A stretch of DNA of 64,000 nt from Bacillus thuringiensis (GCF_022095615.2 NZ_CP155559.1:3779501-3843500), one strand, 5' to 3'. Positions 18,112 to 27,554 are shown, numbered from the stretch's first letter. The notes: generated by a model from the letters alone, not told the origin. Made by a program: numbers and translations.

Positions 18112-18546
18112 CTACTTTACGTCAAATTTCACACGCGTACCATCTGGGTATTTATCTAACTTATTTCCTACCCAAGACCCTGCTCCGCGGTTATCTGCTG
18201 GACTTATATATTCAATATGTGCTCCTTTTCCGCCTTCTTTACACATCGCCATTGGCCATTCATCACGATCATACCCTTTTTTTGATGGATATGGAGCTAA
18301 CGATAATTTCCTTCTATCCGCAGCGCCACCACGATCGATTGTACAAACTTCTGAATGTCCTTCTTTTATAGCATCCGTAATATGTTTCCCTGTCTCTGGA
18401 TATCGCTCTTTCGGAAATTCTAGAACTTGATCATACGCATTCGTTTTTTTGATACTTGTTTCCTCTGGAACAAGTACTTCATACACCGCTACTACAATAG
18501 AAAGAATTGCAATAATTGAAATGATAATACCTTTTAATTGCTTCAT
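18112..18546 (-). CDS. nucA: DNA-entry nuclease NucA (NucA/NucB family)
   Basis: The 144-aa protein has an N-terminal membrane helix (about 5-24) and an external nuclease domain. The family core [16 protein letters not shown] and the end [17 protein letters not shown] are intact, including the DRDEWP and DNRGAG motifs. In B. subtilis NucA cuts incoming DNA at the cell surface during transformation. ATG at 18546 sits 5 nt after TGGAGG; the upstream ATG is part of that site. It is co-transcribed with nin. Confidence 0.92.
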   Translation of the reverse strand: MKQLKGIIISIIAILSIVVAVYEVLVPEETSIKKTNAYDQVLEFPKERYPETGKHITDAIKEGHSEVCTIDRGGAADRRKLSLAPYPSKKGYDRDEWPMAMCKEGGKGAHIEYISPADNRGAGSWVGNKLDKYPDGTRVKFDVK

Positions 18547-18585
18547 GTATACCTCCATGATTCTACCAGTTTCTTTTCCTCAGTT

Positions 18586-18594
18586 ATTATAACA
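18586..18594 (-). promoter_or_regulatory. Extended -10 promoter of nucA-nin
   Basis: On the minus strand TGTTATAAT lies 40 nt before the nucA start. A ComK-box-like AAAA-N6-TTTT occurs further upstream at 18653-18666, but its spacing is one base longer than the N5 consensus, so I do not call it. Confidence 0.5.
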
Positions 18595-18783
18595 AACTTC
18601 TCCTGTATATGTTTTCAGACATTATTTTAGCTCTTCTTCGCCATTCCGCCAAAAAACTCTCATTTTCCTTCATCTTTTCACTAATGCTGTAGAAAACTAA
18701 TAACCTTCCGACATTCTTTTTCAAAGGAAGTCCTCATAAAAGATTGAAATGATATATACGATACTTTTTGGGGAGGAAATATT

Positions 18784-19533
18784 ATGGAAGCTACCTATAA
18801 AACGAAAGATGTCACGAATAAAACAGGCATCCCAAAACATATAGTTCGCAAATATAGTCAACTGTTAGAGGATCATGGTTATATCATTTCCAAAACAGCT
18901 GATGCTCGCATTTATAAACTGGATGATTTAAAACTATTGAAATCTATACATGAAAGAGCTGCTACATTGCAAGAAGACATTTCAGAAACGATACCTATTA
19001 TTTTAAAAGAAAAAGAGGCCCCACCTGTACCCGTTATACAAGATAAGCAAGAAATACAGCCGAAAGAAAAAGAAGATGGGCGTAACTTTGAGGAGTTCAT
19101 GTTAAAACTTGAAATGCTCGCTCAATTAAATGAAGCAATTATTCATCAAAATTCTACCCTTATTACCCAAAATCGTTTAAAAGATGAAAAGCTAGATGAA
19201 TTGATGCAACAAGTTTATGTAAAAGAAGGCTCTCAAGAAAAAATGCTACAAGAGTTAGTGGATCATGCGGCTCAAACAGATGCCCTGCAAAAAGAAAAGA
19301 TGGACTTATTAATGAATCATATGTATAAACGAGAATCTAAGCAAGAAGAAAAAATGAATAAACTCGTAAATCAAATTTATAATAAAGACAGCAACCGTGA
19401 TGCACAACTTATGCAAGTAATTCGCGAAATTCAAGAAACAAAAAGATTAGTCGCAGCTTCGAAAGAACAAAGCTTTTTTCAATCATTTAGAAGTTTATTT
19501 AGCCGAACAAAACAAGAAAAAACATCTGAATAA
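18784..19533 (+). CDS. MerR-like HTH protein with coiled coil, DUF3967-like
   Basis: The 249-aa protein starts with a MerR-type helix-turn-helix (TYKTKDVTNKTGIPKHIVRKYSQLLEDHGY, about 3-35). An acidic proline linker (about 78-100) leads into a long coiled coil containing three imperfect copies of KLxxLMxxxYxKExxQ (about 136-210). It ends with RDAQLMQVIREIQETKRLVAAS, resembling DUF3967 of B. cereus-group plasmid proteins, and with FFQSFRSLFSR, which may be a membrane-binding helix. The layout resembles RacA-type DNA-anchoring proteins, but this is inference. It is divergent from nucA and has a strong GGGGAGG site. Confidence 0.65.
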   Translation: MEATYKTKDVTNKTGIPKHIVRKYSQLLEDHGYIISKTADARIYKLDDLKLLKSIHERAATLQEDISETIPIILKEKEAPPVPVIQDKQEIQPKEKEDGRNFEEFMLKLEMLAQLNEAIIHQNSTLITQNRLKDEKLDELMQQVYVKEGSQEKMLQELVDHAAQTDALQKEKMDLLMNHMYKRESKQEEKMNKLVNQIYNKDSNRDAQLMQVIREIQETKRLVAASKEQSFFQSFRSLFSRTKQEKTSE

Positions 19534-19551
19534 AATACTATATTTTTTCCT

Positions 19552-19588
19552 ATATAAAATAAAAAGTTACCTTCCATCGGTAACTTTT
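19552..19588. terminator. Convergent terminator
   Basis: A 10-bp stem AAAAGTTACC/GGTAACTTTT (19562-19571 with 19579-19588) has a T-rich tail on the minus strand, where it ends the histidine kinase gene. Confidence 0.75.
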
Positions 19589-20861
19589 ATTCCTTATTTC
19601 TTACAGCTGGCAATATAATAATCGCTTCAGTTCCTTTCCCACTTTCGCTTTTATATTCCAGTGTACCATTATGCGCTTGTAAAATACTAAATGTTACCAT
19701 AAGCCCTAATCCTGTCCCTTTTTCTTTTAAAGAATAATATGGTTGTCCCAGCCTTGCTAACTGTTCTGTCGTCATTCCAACACCACTATCTTTAACTCTT
19801 ATTACAATCGTTTCATCTTTTTGCATAGCCGTTACTTTTAAATATCCTTTATTTCCTTGAATTGCTTCAATACCATTTTTAACAACATTCATAATAGCTT
19901 GCTTCAATTTCGTCTTATCTCCGATCGTATAAAGACTTTCAGAAATCTCAACTTGCAAATATACACCTTGCATCGCTGCAAATGATGACATAAGAGTTGT
20001 CATTTCTATTAATTGAGCGGATAAGCAAATGTGTTCTTTTTTCTCAATTTGTGGCCTTGCTAAATTCAAATAATCTGAAATAATTTGTTCTGCCCGATCC
20101 AATTCGGCTAATACGAGACGCATATAATCCTTATTTTTCACATCTTCCGTACTTTGTAACAATTGAATAAAACCACGAACAACAGTGAGCGGATTTCGAA
20201 CCTCATGTGCAACACTTGCTGCCAACTCACTTACAATATTAAGCTTTTCTGACTTTTGCATCTCTGTACGTAATATTGCATTTTCATTTAAATATTCTGT
20301 TAAGTACACTTGAAATACCATAGTCATAACCATAATAAGCGAAGCAAATATATATCCGCTATATAAGTGTGAGATATGTGGTGTAAACCCCGTTTCTAAC
20401 AGAACGTTAATCATTCCAATCACTAAATAGACAAGTACGTATAATGATGAAATCATAAATGCTAAAATTAGCTTCTTATCTCTTGAAAATAGAGACCATT
20501 TCTTTGATAAAAATAATGGCACTATCAATAGAAATATTACTTCTATGACTGGAAGAAGGCTCATTCCCTTTAGCGCCCATTCATATGCAACAAAAATAAC
20601 GGCCGGGATTAAACCAACAATCCCACCATATAAAAAACCACTAACAATCGGGATTGGGTGAAAATTATACCCACAAATGTCACCAAAACAAATAGAGTAT
20701 GTCATAGAGAGAACGAGTGTAATGCTGGATAAAAACATAATAAAGTAGCGGTTCGGCTTCGGAGGCATTTCTTGATAACGATTTAAACGAATCGCTTCAT
20801 ATAAAAATAGTGGCAAAATAATGATGGCAATTTGGATCATTAAATCACGGATCAGCTCCAT
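19587..20861 (-). CDS. kinB: KinB-like sporulation sensor histidine kinase
   Basis: The 424-aa protein has about six membrane helices (residues 5-190, a 5TM-LYT-type sensor) and a cytoplasmic kinase core. The H-box ELAASVAHEVRNPLTVVRGF (phospho-acceptor H219) is almost identical to that of B. subtilis KinB, as is SEKLNIVSELAASVAHE. N, G1 and G2 boxes follow (VVKNGIEAI, VKDSGVGM, GTGLGLMV). KinB-type kinases feed phosphate into Spo0F/Spo0A at sporulation entry. The B. cereus group has several paralogues, so the exact orthology is less certain than the family. Confidence 0.85.
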   Translation of the reverse strand: MELIRDLMIQIAIIILPLFLYEAIRLNRYQEMPPKPNRYFIMFLSSITLVLSMTYSICFGDICGYNFHPIPIVSGFLYGGIVGLIPAVIFVAYEWALKGMSLLPVIEVIFLLIVPLFLSKKWSLFSRDKKLILAFMISSLYVLVYLVIGMINVLLETGFTPHISHLYSGYIFASLIMVMTMVFQVYLTEYLNENAILRTEMQKSEKLNIVSELAASVAHEVRNPLTVVRGFIQLLQSTEDVKNKDYMRLVLAELDRAEQIISDYLNLARPQIEKKEHICLSAQLIEMTTLMSSFAAMQGVYLQVEISESLYTIGDKTKLKQAIMNVVKNGIEAIQGNKGYLKVTAMQKDETIVIRVKDSGVGMTTEQLARLGQPYYSLKEKGTGLGLMVTFSILQAHNGTLEYKSESGKGTEAIIILPAVRNKE

Positions 20862-21170
20862 AACCTCTCATCCCCTATATGTATTTTGATATGATTATAT
20901 CATTTTACGGGTTTATTTGTTTCAAAATTTTGATTTTTCTTAACATATTTGTTAATTCTTTGTTAACAGCACATAATAATTGTTACAGATTTTCGAAATG
21001 AATGTAAACCCTGTACCAAATTTCCGTCGGACAGTATACAATGAATACGGATTACAAAGAAAATAAAAAATACTTCATGAGACGGACAACTATAGCAAAA
21101 TACAGCATATAATCCATACTATCTATGTTTACAAATAAGTGATCATTATTTTAGTAGGAGGAAGATAAAT
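20862..21170. other. 309-nt divergent intergenic region
   Basis: It contains the kinB-like promoter on the minus side and a TATAAT at 21108-21113 for the small plus-strand gene, with CGGACA-like sequence upstream. Two similar stretches, GTCGGACAGTATACAAT (about 21028-21044) and GACGGACAACTATA (21081-21094), look like two related promoter elements. No gene is seen. Confidence 0.4.
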
Positions 21171-21371
21171 ATGGCGGGTACTACGCTTGTTTTAAAAGAA
21201 GAAAATTTGGTCGTTCTAGAAAATGTTGAAAAATCAGTATATGAAGAGTTACAGCATAAAACCGGAGAAGAAAATTGCACATGTGCTGTGAATGAATCAG
21301 TTGTTCACCTTGGCAAAGTATCCTCTGTACTTTGGAATGAAGATGAAATAGATTGGGAGTACGGATATTAA
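21171..21371 (+). CDS. Small acidic CxC protein, 66 aa
   Basis: A strong AGGAGG precedes the ATG, and the gene has its own terminator. The product is acidic and soluble, with a central CTC motif (EENCTCAVNESVVHLGKVSSVLWNEDEIDWEYGY) that could bind a metal or form a disulfide. I do not recognise the family. It sits between the KinB-like kinase and patA and seems to be an independent transcription unit. Confidence 0.7.
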   Translation: MAGTTLVLKEENLVVLENVEKSVYEELQHKTGEENCTCAVNESVVHLGKVSSVLWNEDEIDWEYGY

Positions 21372-21397
21372 AAAGTCGCTTACAGCGGCTTTTTTTC
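21371..21397 (+). terminator. Terminator of the 66-aa gene
   Basis: AAAAGTCGC pairs with GCGGCTTTT (one G-U pair) across a 5-nt loop, followed by TTTT. Confidence 0.8.
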
Positions 21398-21494
21398 TAT
21401 TTCCTTACTCTTTCTACATAACATATACGCAAGCGAAACCATAGAAAATATGTTAAAATGAACTTAATTTTCAAACGGAAGAAAGGGAGATACA

Positions 21495-22658
21495 ATGGAA
21501 CAATTCATTAATCCTAGAGTAAAAGACATCCAAATTTCTGGAATCCGTCAATTCTCTAACATGATTCAAAACTATGATAATCTTATCTCTTTAACAATTG
21601 GACAACCCGATTTCCCTACGCCTTCTCTCGTAAAAGAAGCGGCAAAACGGGCTATTACAGAAAATTATACAAGCTATACACATAACGCCGGTTTACTAGA
21701 ATTACGCAAGGCAGCTTGTAACTTTGTAAAAGATAACTACGATTTACAGTATTCACCTGAAAACGAAACCATCGTTACAATCGGTGCCAGTGAAGCAATT
21801 GATATTGCATTCCGAACGATTTTAGAGCCAGGAACAGAAGTTATTTTACCTGCCCCTATTTACCCAGGATACGAGCCAATTATTCGATTATGCGGTGCTA
21901 CACCTATTTTTATCGATGTTCGTGAAACTGGATTTCGTTTAACAGCCGAAGCGCTAGAAAATGCTATTACAGAAAAAACAAGATGTGTTGTACTACCGTA
22001 TCCTTCTAACCCGACTGGTGTAACTTTATCAAAAGAAGAATTACAGGATATTGTAACTGTCTTAAAAGATAAAAATATTTTCGTTCTTTCTGATGAAATT
22101 TATAGCGAACTTGTATACGAAGAAAAACACACATCTATCGCTCATTTCCCAGAAATGCGTGAAAAGGCGATTGTCATTAACGGTTTATCTAAATCACATT
22201 CTATGACTGGCTGGCGTATCGGTCTATTATTCGCACCAAGCTATTTAGCAGCACATATACTAAAAGTTCATCAATACAACGTAACGTGTGCTACTTCAAT
22301 CGCTCAATATGCTGCAATTGAAGCATTAACAGCTGCTAAAGATGCACCAAAAATGATGCGTCATCAATACAAAAAACGCCGTGATTACGTGTATAATAGA
22401 CTCATTCAAATGGGCTTAACAGTTGAAAAACCAACAGGTGCATTTTACTTATTCCCATATGTTGGTCATTTAACATCTTCATCATTTGATTTTGCACTTG
22501 ACCTTGTCAAAGAAGCTGGACTAGCTGTCGTTCCTGGAACAGCATTTTCTGAATATGGTGAAGGTTATCTTCGCTTATCCTATGCGTATAGTATTGAAAC
22601 TTTAAAAGAAGGCTGTGATCGATTAGAGGCCTTTCTACAACAAAAAGCTAAGAGTTAA
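21495..22658 (+). CDS. patA: Aminotransferase A (PatA type)
   Basis: The 387-aa class I/II PLP aminotransferase has the Schiff-base lysine in INGLSKSHSMTGWR (K233), YPSNPTG for cofactor and substrate binding, and SDEIYSELVY. Overall length and N terminus (INPRVKDIQISGIRQFSNM) match B. subtilis PatA, an N-acetyl-LL-diaminopimelate or aromatic-type aminotransferase. The exact substrate cannot be read from sequence. AAGGGAG precedes the ATG. A terminator shared with the convergent malR follows. Confidence 0.88.
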   Translation: MEQFINPRVKDIQISGIRQFSNMIQNYDNLISLTIGQPDFPTPSLVKEAAKRAITENYTSYTHNAGLLELRKAACNFVKDNYDLQYSPENETIVTIGASEAIDIAFRTILEPGTEVILPAPIYPGYEPIIRLCGATPIFIDVRETGFRLTAEALENAITEKTRCVVLPYPSNPTGVTLSKEELQDIVTVLKDKNIFVLSDEIYSELVYEEKHTSIAHFPEMREKAIVINGLSKSHSMTGWRIGLLFAPSYLAAHILKVHQYNVTCATSIAQYAAIEALTAAKDAPKMMRHQYKKRRDYVYNRLIQMGLTVEKPTGAFYLFPYVGHLTSSSFDFALDLVKEAGLAVVPGTAFSEYGEGYLRLSYAYSIETLKEGCDRLEAFLQQKAKS

Positions 22659-22674
22659 ACTCTTAGCTTTTTTT
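22642..22674. terminator. Convergent terminator patA / malR
   Basis: A 14-bp stem AAAAAGCTAAGAGT/ACTCTTAGCTTTTT with a 3-nt loop (22642-22655 with 22659-22672) has T-runs in both directions. Confidence 0.9.
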
Positions 22675-23695
22675 ATGCATAATGATCGCAAGTTTGGCGC
22701 TTTAGTAATTTATGAGGAATAATAATACACTTTGCAGTAGACTCCGCATTCTCTACTTTATCCACTAAAGCTTTTGCTGCCTCATATCCTAGTTGATAAA
22801 TATTCACATCAACTGTCGAAAGTGGCGGACTCGCAATTTCTGATAATAAAGCATTGTTAAAGCTTATAATGGAAACATCCTTTGGTACAACGAATCCTTT
22901 TTTAGAAAGAGCACTTAACACACCAAGTCCAATTAAATCATCCGTTGCCACAATTGCTGTCGGTGGTTGCTGTAGTCCCATTAACTCCTCAACGGCTTGT
23001 TGACCACTTTCCCTCGAAAAATCAAAATGTAAAATATACTCTTTTGGTAATACAATGTCCGCTAATTTTAAAGCATCACTCATACCAGCCAAACGATCTC
23101 TCGTTACAAGTAAATCTGATCCACCGCCGATGAACGCGATTTGTTTATGACCTAATGAAATCAAATATTCTGCTACTTCTCTTGCAGCTGTATAATTATC
23201 ATTATCTACATATGTAATTTCATCTTTTCGATCATACGGTTTCCCAATTAAAACAAACGGGAAATTTTGTTTATGCAAATATTGAATAATCCGATCATTC
23301 TCTCTTGAATATAAAAGAATAATGCCACCAATTTGGCGCCCCTGCACCATCTTTACAACACCATTATAAATTTCATCTTCCGTTTCACCTGTCGACATAT
23401 AAAGCGCATACCCTTCCACATGTGCAAATGAACTAATCCCTCTTATAACTTCTGGGAAAAACGGATTTTGAAAAGCTTTACTTGCAGAACTTGGCATAAC
23501 AAGGCCAAGTGTTTTCGTTGTTTGGTTAGCTAGATTTCTTGCGTTTAAATTAGGATGATATCCCAGTTCACTCATTACTTTCCGAACACGACGCTTTGTT
23601 TTTTCACTTATACTTGGGTTATCAGCAATTACACGAGAAACGGTAGATGGTGCTACATTTGCCTTCTTCGCCACATCTTTAATTGTAACTGTCAT
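22673..23695 (-). CDS. malR: LacI-family regulator of maltose genes
   Basis: The 340-aa protein has a LacI/GalR helix-turn-helix (TIKDVAKKANVAPSTVSRVI) and hinge (LGYHPNLNARNLA), followed by a periplasmic-binding-protein-like effector domain. ATG at 23695 follows GGAGGGGG; the longer frame upstream has no ribosome site. It is downstream of malEFG on the same strand, so it probably controls the maltodextrin genes like MalR/MdxR, most likely at the AAACGTTTGC sites between malE and the amylase gene. Confidence 0.88.
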   Translation of the reverse strand: MTVTIKDVAKKANVAPSTVSRVIADNPSISEKTKRRVRKVMSELGYHPNLNARNLANQTTKTLGLVMPSSASKAFQNPFFPEVIRGISSFAHVEGYALYMSTGETEDEIYNGVVKMVQGRQIGGIILLYSRENDRIIQYLHKQNFPFVLIGKPYDRKDEITYVDNDNYTAAREVAEYLISLGHKQIAFIGGGSDLLVTRDRLAGMSDALKLADIVLPKEYILHFDFSRESGQQAVEELMGLQQPPTAIVATDDLIGLGVLSALSKKGFVVPKDVSIISFNNALLSEIASPPLSTVDVNIYQLGYEAAKALVDKVENAESTAKCIIIPHKLLKRQTCDHYA

Positions 23696-23908
23696 AAAAA
23701 TCCCCCTCCTCTCACTTCTCTGCCATTTTTTATATACTTTTATCTTGCACCCGTTGCAAGTAATAGGAGAAATCATAAACTTTCATTGATTCTATCTTGT
23801 AAATCCTATCATATTCTCCCTCTCCATGTATTGTAAGGGATATAGCTCATTTTTCCTATACTATAATATACTATTTATTTCACTTCTTTTCATATGTGAT
23901 GTCAAATC

Positions 23909-23952
23909 TCTTTTCATCTCCCTATAAAGCTTTTTATAGGGAGATGAAAAGA
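23909..23952. repeat. 44-nt perfect palindrome (20-bp stem) after malG
   Basis: Arms 23909-23928 and 23933-23952 (TCTTTTCATCTCCCTATAAA and its complement) are perfect around GCTT. There is no T-run on either strand. The malG terminator directly abuts it on the right. Confidence 0.85.
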
Positions 23953-23978
23953 AAAATGGGACGTAATGTCCCATTTTT
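23940..23978 (-). terminator. malEFG terminator
   Basis: On the minus strand AAAAATGGGAC and GTCCCATTTTT (23952-23962 with 23968-23978) form an 11-bp stem with a 5-nt loop, followed by CTTTTC. The stem touches the malG stop codon. Confidence 0.85.
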
Positions 23979-24820
23979 CATCCTTTCGTACCTCCAGCAG
24001 TTAAACCAGAAATAAAATATTTTTGTAGTGATAGGAATAAAATTGAAATTGGGATTGCAATCAATACTGAACCCGCTGCAAACGTTGTAAATTCATTACC
24101 AAATTTCTTCGCTACCATTTCATATAACCCAACTGCTAACGTATAATTTTCTGGTGTGCGCAAAATAACACTCGCTAAAATGAAATCTGTAAATGGACCG
24201 ATGAAAGTGAATAACGCCACAACCGCTACGATTGGCTTTGCAAGTGGCATAATGATTTGCCAAAAAATACGGAAATGTCCTGCCCCATCCATACGAGCTG
24301 ACTCATCCAATTCTTTTGGAATCGTATCAAAATATCCCTTCATAAGCCATGTATTCATTGGAATTGCCCCGCCTACATAAATTAAAATTAATGCAAGGTG
24401 CGTATCGATTAACCCTGTTAACTGTGCTAATACATATAGAGCGATTAGCGCCGCAAAGTTCGGAATCATTTGCAGAATTAAAAACGTTAATAAGCCATTT
24501 TTTCTTCCAACAAAACGGTATCTTGAAAATGCATAAGCAGTAAAACTAATTGCTAACACTGAGAAAATCATCGTTATAACACTTACTTTTAATGTGTTTT
24601 TATACCATAGTAAATAATTACTATTCTCTAAATCTAATAACTTACGATAATGATCTAACGTTGCATTTTGCGGAATAATACTTGATCCAGATAAACTATC
24701 ACCTGGATTAAATGATGAGCCAATAATCCATAATAACGGATAGAAAATGATGGCACACATTACGAAAATAACGAAATAACTTAATGAGAGACGTAACATC
24801 TTTTGTCTTTTAATATTCAT
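23978..24820 (-). CDS. malG: Maltose/maltodextrin ABC permease MalG
   Basis: The 280-aa protein has six membrane helices. The cytoplasmic EAA loop that contacts the ATPase is ELDESARMDGAGHFRIFWQI. The C-terminal SLQKYFISGLTAGGTKG is typical of MalG/MdxG. It forms the translocation channel with MalF. Its ATG directly abuts the malF stop codon (no spacer), so the two genes are translationally linked. Confidence 0.93.
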   Translation of the reverse strand: MNIKRQKMLRLSLSYFVIFVMCAIIFYPLLWIIGSSFNPGDSLSGSSIIPQNATLDHYRKLLDLENSNYLLWYKNTLKVSVITMIFSVLAISFTAYAFSRYRFVGRKNGLLTFLILQMIPNFAALIALYVLAQLTGLIDTHLALILIYVGGAIPMNTWLMKGYFDTIPKELDESARMDGAGHFRIFWQIIMPLAKPIVAVVALFTFIGPFTDFILASVILRTPENYTLAVGLYEMVAKKFGNEFTTFAAGSVLIAIPISILFLSLQKYFISGLTAGGTKG

Positions 24821-26122
24821 TTACATCATATCCTCTTCTTGGAATGATTTTGTTCTCTTAAATTGCCATAACGCAACTGTAATAACGATTAACGATAATA
24901 TCATTGTAAGAGCTGCTGCTTTCCCGTACTGCGCCGAAGTCATCGTTAACTTATAAATCCATGAAATTAAAATATCCGTTCCACCCGCGTCTTGTCCAGC
25001 TACAGCAGGACCTCCGCCGTTAAATAGATAGATGATACTAAAGTTATTAAAGTTAAACGTATATTGCGTAATTAATATTGGTGCTGTTGCATATAAGACA
25101 AGTGGCAATGTAATTTTACGAAACTGTTGCCAAGATGTAGCTCCATCTACTGTAGCAGCTTCATATAACTCTCCTGGAATCGATTGCAGTATACCTGTTG
25201 TCATTGCAAAGACGAACGGGAATCCAAGCCACGTTTGAATCATAATTAAAGCGATTTTTGCCCAAAATGGATCTGTCATCCAAGCAATCTTTTCGATTCC
25301 AAATAAAGCTAATACTTGATTGTTAATTGCTCCAAATGTTTCGTTAAACATACCAGAGAAAACAAGAATAGATACGAACGCTGGGACCGCCCACGGTAAA
25401 ATGAAGATTGTCCGAATAATTGCCTTCCCTTTAATACCAGGCTGATTTACGATAATCGCTAAGAAAATACCAAGCGCAACTTGTAATGTCGTTGCAACGA
25501 ATGTCCAAATGACAGTCCAAGAAAATACGCTTAAAAATGTCTCTCTCCACATCGGTAATGTAAAGATATCAATAAAGTTTTTGAAGCCCACCCAATCTAC
25601 TAATTTAGCTGGAGGCGAGTGGTATAAATCATAATTCGTAAATCCAATTAAAATTACGAAAATGATTGGAAATACAACTACAAAGATAAGTAATAGAAAA
25701 CCTGGTGAAACCATTAAATATGGAAAACCTTGATCTAGTAAATTACGGTATTGCTCTTTTACAGAGTTTAATGGTGTACCTATATCACGTTTCTTCCCGT
25801 TTTGGTATGCATCATATAAATTAAATGCATATATTCCGAGTCCAAACACGATGACAATGAGTGCCAAGATTCCTTCTACTAATAGAAAGACAGAATGGTC
25901 GCGTGGAACTTCTGTACCAAGCGTTACAATTCCCCATAATCCCATATTTAATAAATCAGCAAAGGCTACAATAAATGAACCTGTTAATACTAGAAAAATA
26001 AGACCTTTTACAAATTGTTTGTTATACATTTGGCCCATGCCTGGAATGATTGATAACATGGTTGCCATTTTCCTATGTTTTGAACCGTTTAAGCCGTTTG
26101 CTGGTTCCATAGATGTTTGCAT
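24821..26122 (-). CDS. malF: Maltose/maltodextrin ABC permease MalF
   Basis: The 433-aa permease has eight or so membrane helices. As in B. subtilis MdxF, an extra N-terminal hydrophobic part (MLSIIPGMGQMYNKQFVKGLIFLVLTG, about 22-48) precedes the core. The EAA loop is ELYEAATVDGATSWQQFRKI. GGGGGAAGGAAC precedes the ATG. It lies 64 nt after malE and forms the heterodimeric channel with MalG. Confidence 0.93.
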   Translation of the reverse strand: MQTSMEPANGLNGSKHRKMATMLSIIPGMGQMYNKQFVKGLIFLVLTGSFIVAFADLLNMGLWGIVTLGTEVPRDHSVFLLVEGILALIVIVFGLGIYAFNLYDAYQNGKKRDIGTPLNSVKEQYRNLLDQGFPYLMVSPGFLLLIFVVVFPIIFVILIGFTNYDLYHSPPAKLVDWVGFKNFIDIFTLPMWRETFLSVFSWTVIWTFVATTLQVALGIFLAIIVNQPGIKGKAIIRTIFILPWAVPAFVSILVFSGMFNETFGAINNQVLALFGIEKIAWMTDPFWAKIALIMIQTWLGFPFVFAMTTGILQSIPGELYEAATVDGATSWQQFRKITLPLVLYATAPILITQYTFNFNNFSIIYLFNGGGPAVAGQDAGGTDILISWIYKLTMTSAQYGKAAALTMILSLIVITVALWQFKRTKSFQEEDMM

Positions 26123-26186
26123 GTTCCTTCCCCCTTTTTTCTGGGAGAGAATTCGTGCCCCTCATATTAGAGGCACGAATTTCACC

Positions 26187-27446
26187 TTATTTTTTCTTAC
26201 TATGATTTGCCTCAATATTACCTTTAATTTGCTTCACTGCATTATCAAGTGCTGCTTTTGGTGCCTCTTTCTCCGTAACAACTAATTGAAGTGCATCTCC
26301 AGCTGGTTTCCATACTTCTTGCATTTCTGGAATGTTCGGCATTGGAATTCCATTTTCAGATTGCGTCGCAACTGCTTTTGCAGCTTCATTATCTTTAATA
26401 ATTGGATCTTCCATTACTGATTTTACTGGAGGAATTTCTTTTGTTTTCTCAAATCGAATTTTTGCATTTTCTTCATTCGTTACCCATTCAGTGAACTTTG
26501 TAGCTAAATCATTTTGTTTAGAGAAACTTGTTACATGCCATCCTTTAACCCCAACAAATGTTTTCATTGGTTGACCATTTGGTAATTTCGGCATTGGAGC
26601 AACACCATAATCAATTCCGTTCTTTTCCATCGCTTGGAACGCCCATGGGCCGTTCATGATAGATGCTGCTTTTCCTTCGTTAAATAGTCCATCAGCAGCA
26701 GGTCCGCCAGATTCACCGATAATACCTTTTGGGAATAGCTTTTCTTTGTACCATTTTTGAAGGTATTCAGCACCTTGTACTGCTCCGCTATTATTTAATC
26801 CAACATCACTTGCATTTGGCTTTCCATCTTTTTCACCAAACACATAACCACCCATACCTGCCATGAATGCATTAGCAAAGTAGAAGTTATCTCCTAATGT
26901 TAAAAATCCGTACTTGCCATCCTTCGTAAATTCTTTTGAGAAGTTAAACAGCTCGTCCATCGTTTCTGGTGCTTTTGGCATTAATTTTTTATTGTAAATA
27001 AAGATTGGTGTCTCAATTGCTTTTGGTAAACCATATAATTTTCCGTTATATGTCTGTGCTTGTATTGATGAGTCAGTAAATTTACTCTTTACGGCATCAT
27101 CAGCTTTCACTTCAGAAAGTAAACCTTCTGTTACTGCGTTTCCGATTTGATCATGTGGCAATGTTACGACATCTGGTCCCGTCCCCGCTGGTCCATCAAG
27201 GCGTAACTTCTTCACTTGGTCTGTCATTTGCATTTCAACAACTTTTACTTTTACTTTATATTTTTCCTCAAAGCTTTTCACCGCTGGTTCTAAAGCAACA
27301 CCTTTTTTATCATCTTCCCAAACAAGAAGATCGTAATCTTTCTTTGCTTTACTTTCTTCTTTCTTCCCTGAATCTTTCGGCCCACATGCAGATAACATAC
27401 CAATTGATAATGCTGAAACCGTTAATAATGATAATGCTTTCTTCAT
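26187..27446 (-). CDS. malE: Maltose/maltodextrin-binding lipoprotein MalE
   Basis: At 419 aa, it begins MKKALSLLTVSALSIGMLSACG with a lipobox cysteine at about residue 21, so the binding protein is anchored by lipid outside the membrane. The remainder is a family 1 solute-binding protein similar to MdxE/MalE (DLLVWEDDKKGVALEPAVKSFEEKY, GPAGTGPDVVTLPHD). ATG at 27446 follows AGGGAGG at the right distance; the longer frame upstream is untranslated leader. It is the first gene of malEFG. Confidence 0.93.
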   Translation of the reverse strand: MKKALSLLTVSALSIGMLSACGPKDSGKKEESKAKKDYDLLVWEDDKKGVALEPAVKSFEEKYKVKVKVVEMQMTDQVKKLRLDGPAGTGPDVVTLPHDQIGNAVTEGLLSEVKADDAVKSKFTDSSIQAQTYNGKLYGLPKAIETPIFIYNKKLMPKAPETMDELFNFSKEFTKDGKYGFLTLGDNFYFANAFMAGMGGYVFGEKDGKPNASDVGLNNSGAVQGAEYLQKWYKEKLFPKGIIGESGGPAADGLFNEGKAASIMNGPWAFQAMEKNGIDYGVAPMPKLPNGQPMKTFVGVKGWHVTSFSKQNDLATKFTEWVTNEENAKIRFEKTKEIPPVKSVMEDPIIKDNEAAKAVATQSENGIPMPNIPEMQEVWKPAGDALQLVVTEKEAPKAALDNAVKQIKGNIEANHSKKK

Positions 27447-27484
27447 CCCAAAAACCTCCCTAAATTGTATATGTACCCTACTAA

Positions 27485-27499
27485 TTGAAAACGTTTGCA
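27485..27499 (-). promoter_or_regulatory. cre-like site in the malE leader
   Basis: TTGAAAACGTTTGCA fits the catabolite-responsive element consensus WTGNAANCGNWNNCW at every position. It lies between the malE promoter and ribosome site, where bound CcpA or MalR would act as a roadblock. Confidence 0.75.
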
Positions 27500-27538
27500 T
27501 TGAATTGTTTAATAGAAGCGCAAACAATATCTCAATCT

Positions 27539-27554
27539 ATGAAAACGTTTGCGC
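27539..27554 (-). promoter_or_regulatory. Operator next to the malE transcription start
   Basis: ATGAAAACGTTTGCGC lies about 10 nt downstream of the malE -10. The same 16 bases recur in reverse orientation upstream of malL (31289-31304), which suggests a shared LacI-family operator (MalR). It misses the cre consensus only at the last base. Confidence 0.7.

Noticed and set aside
18653..18666. ComK box upstream of nucA
   Set aside because: AAAA-N6-TTTT instead of AAAA-N5-TTTT, and no second box at a standard spacing. It is suggestive only because nucA is ComK-controlled in B. subtilis.
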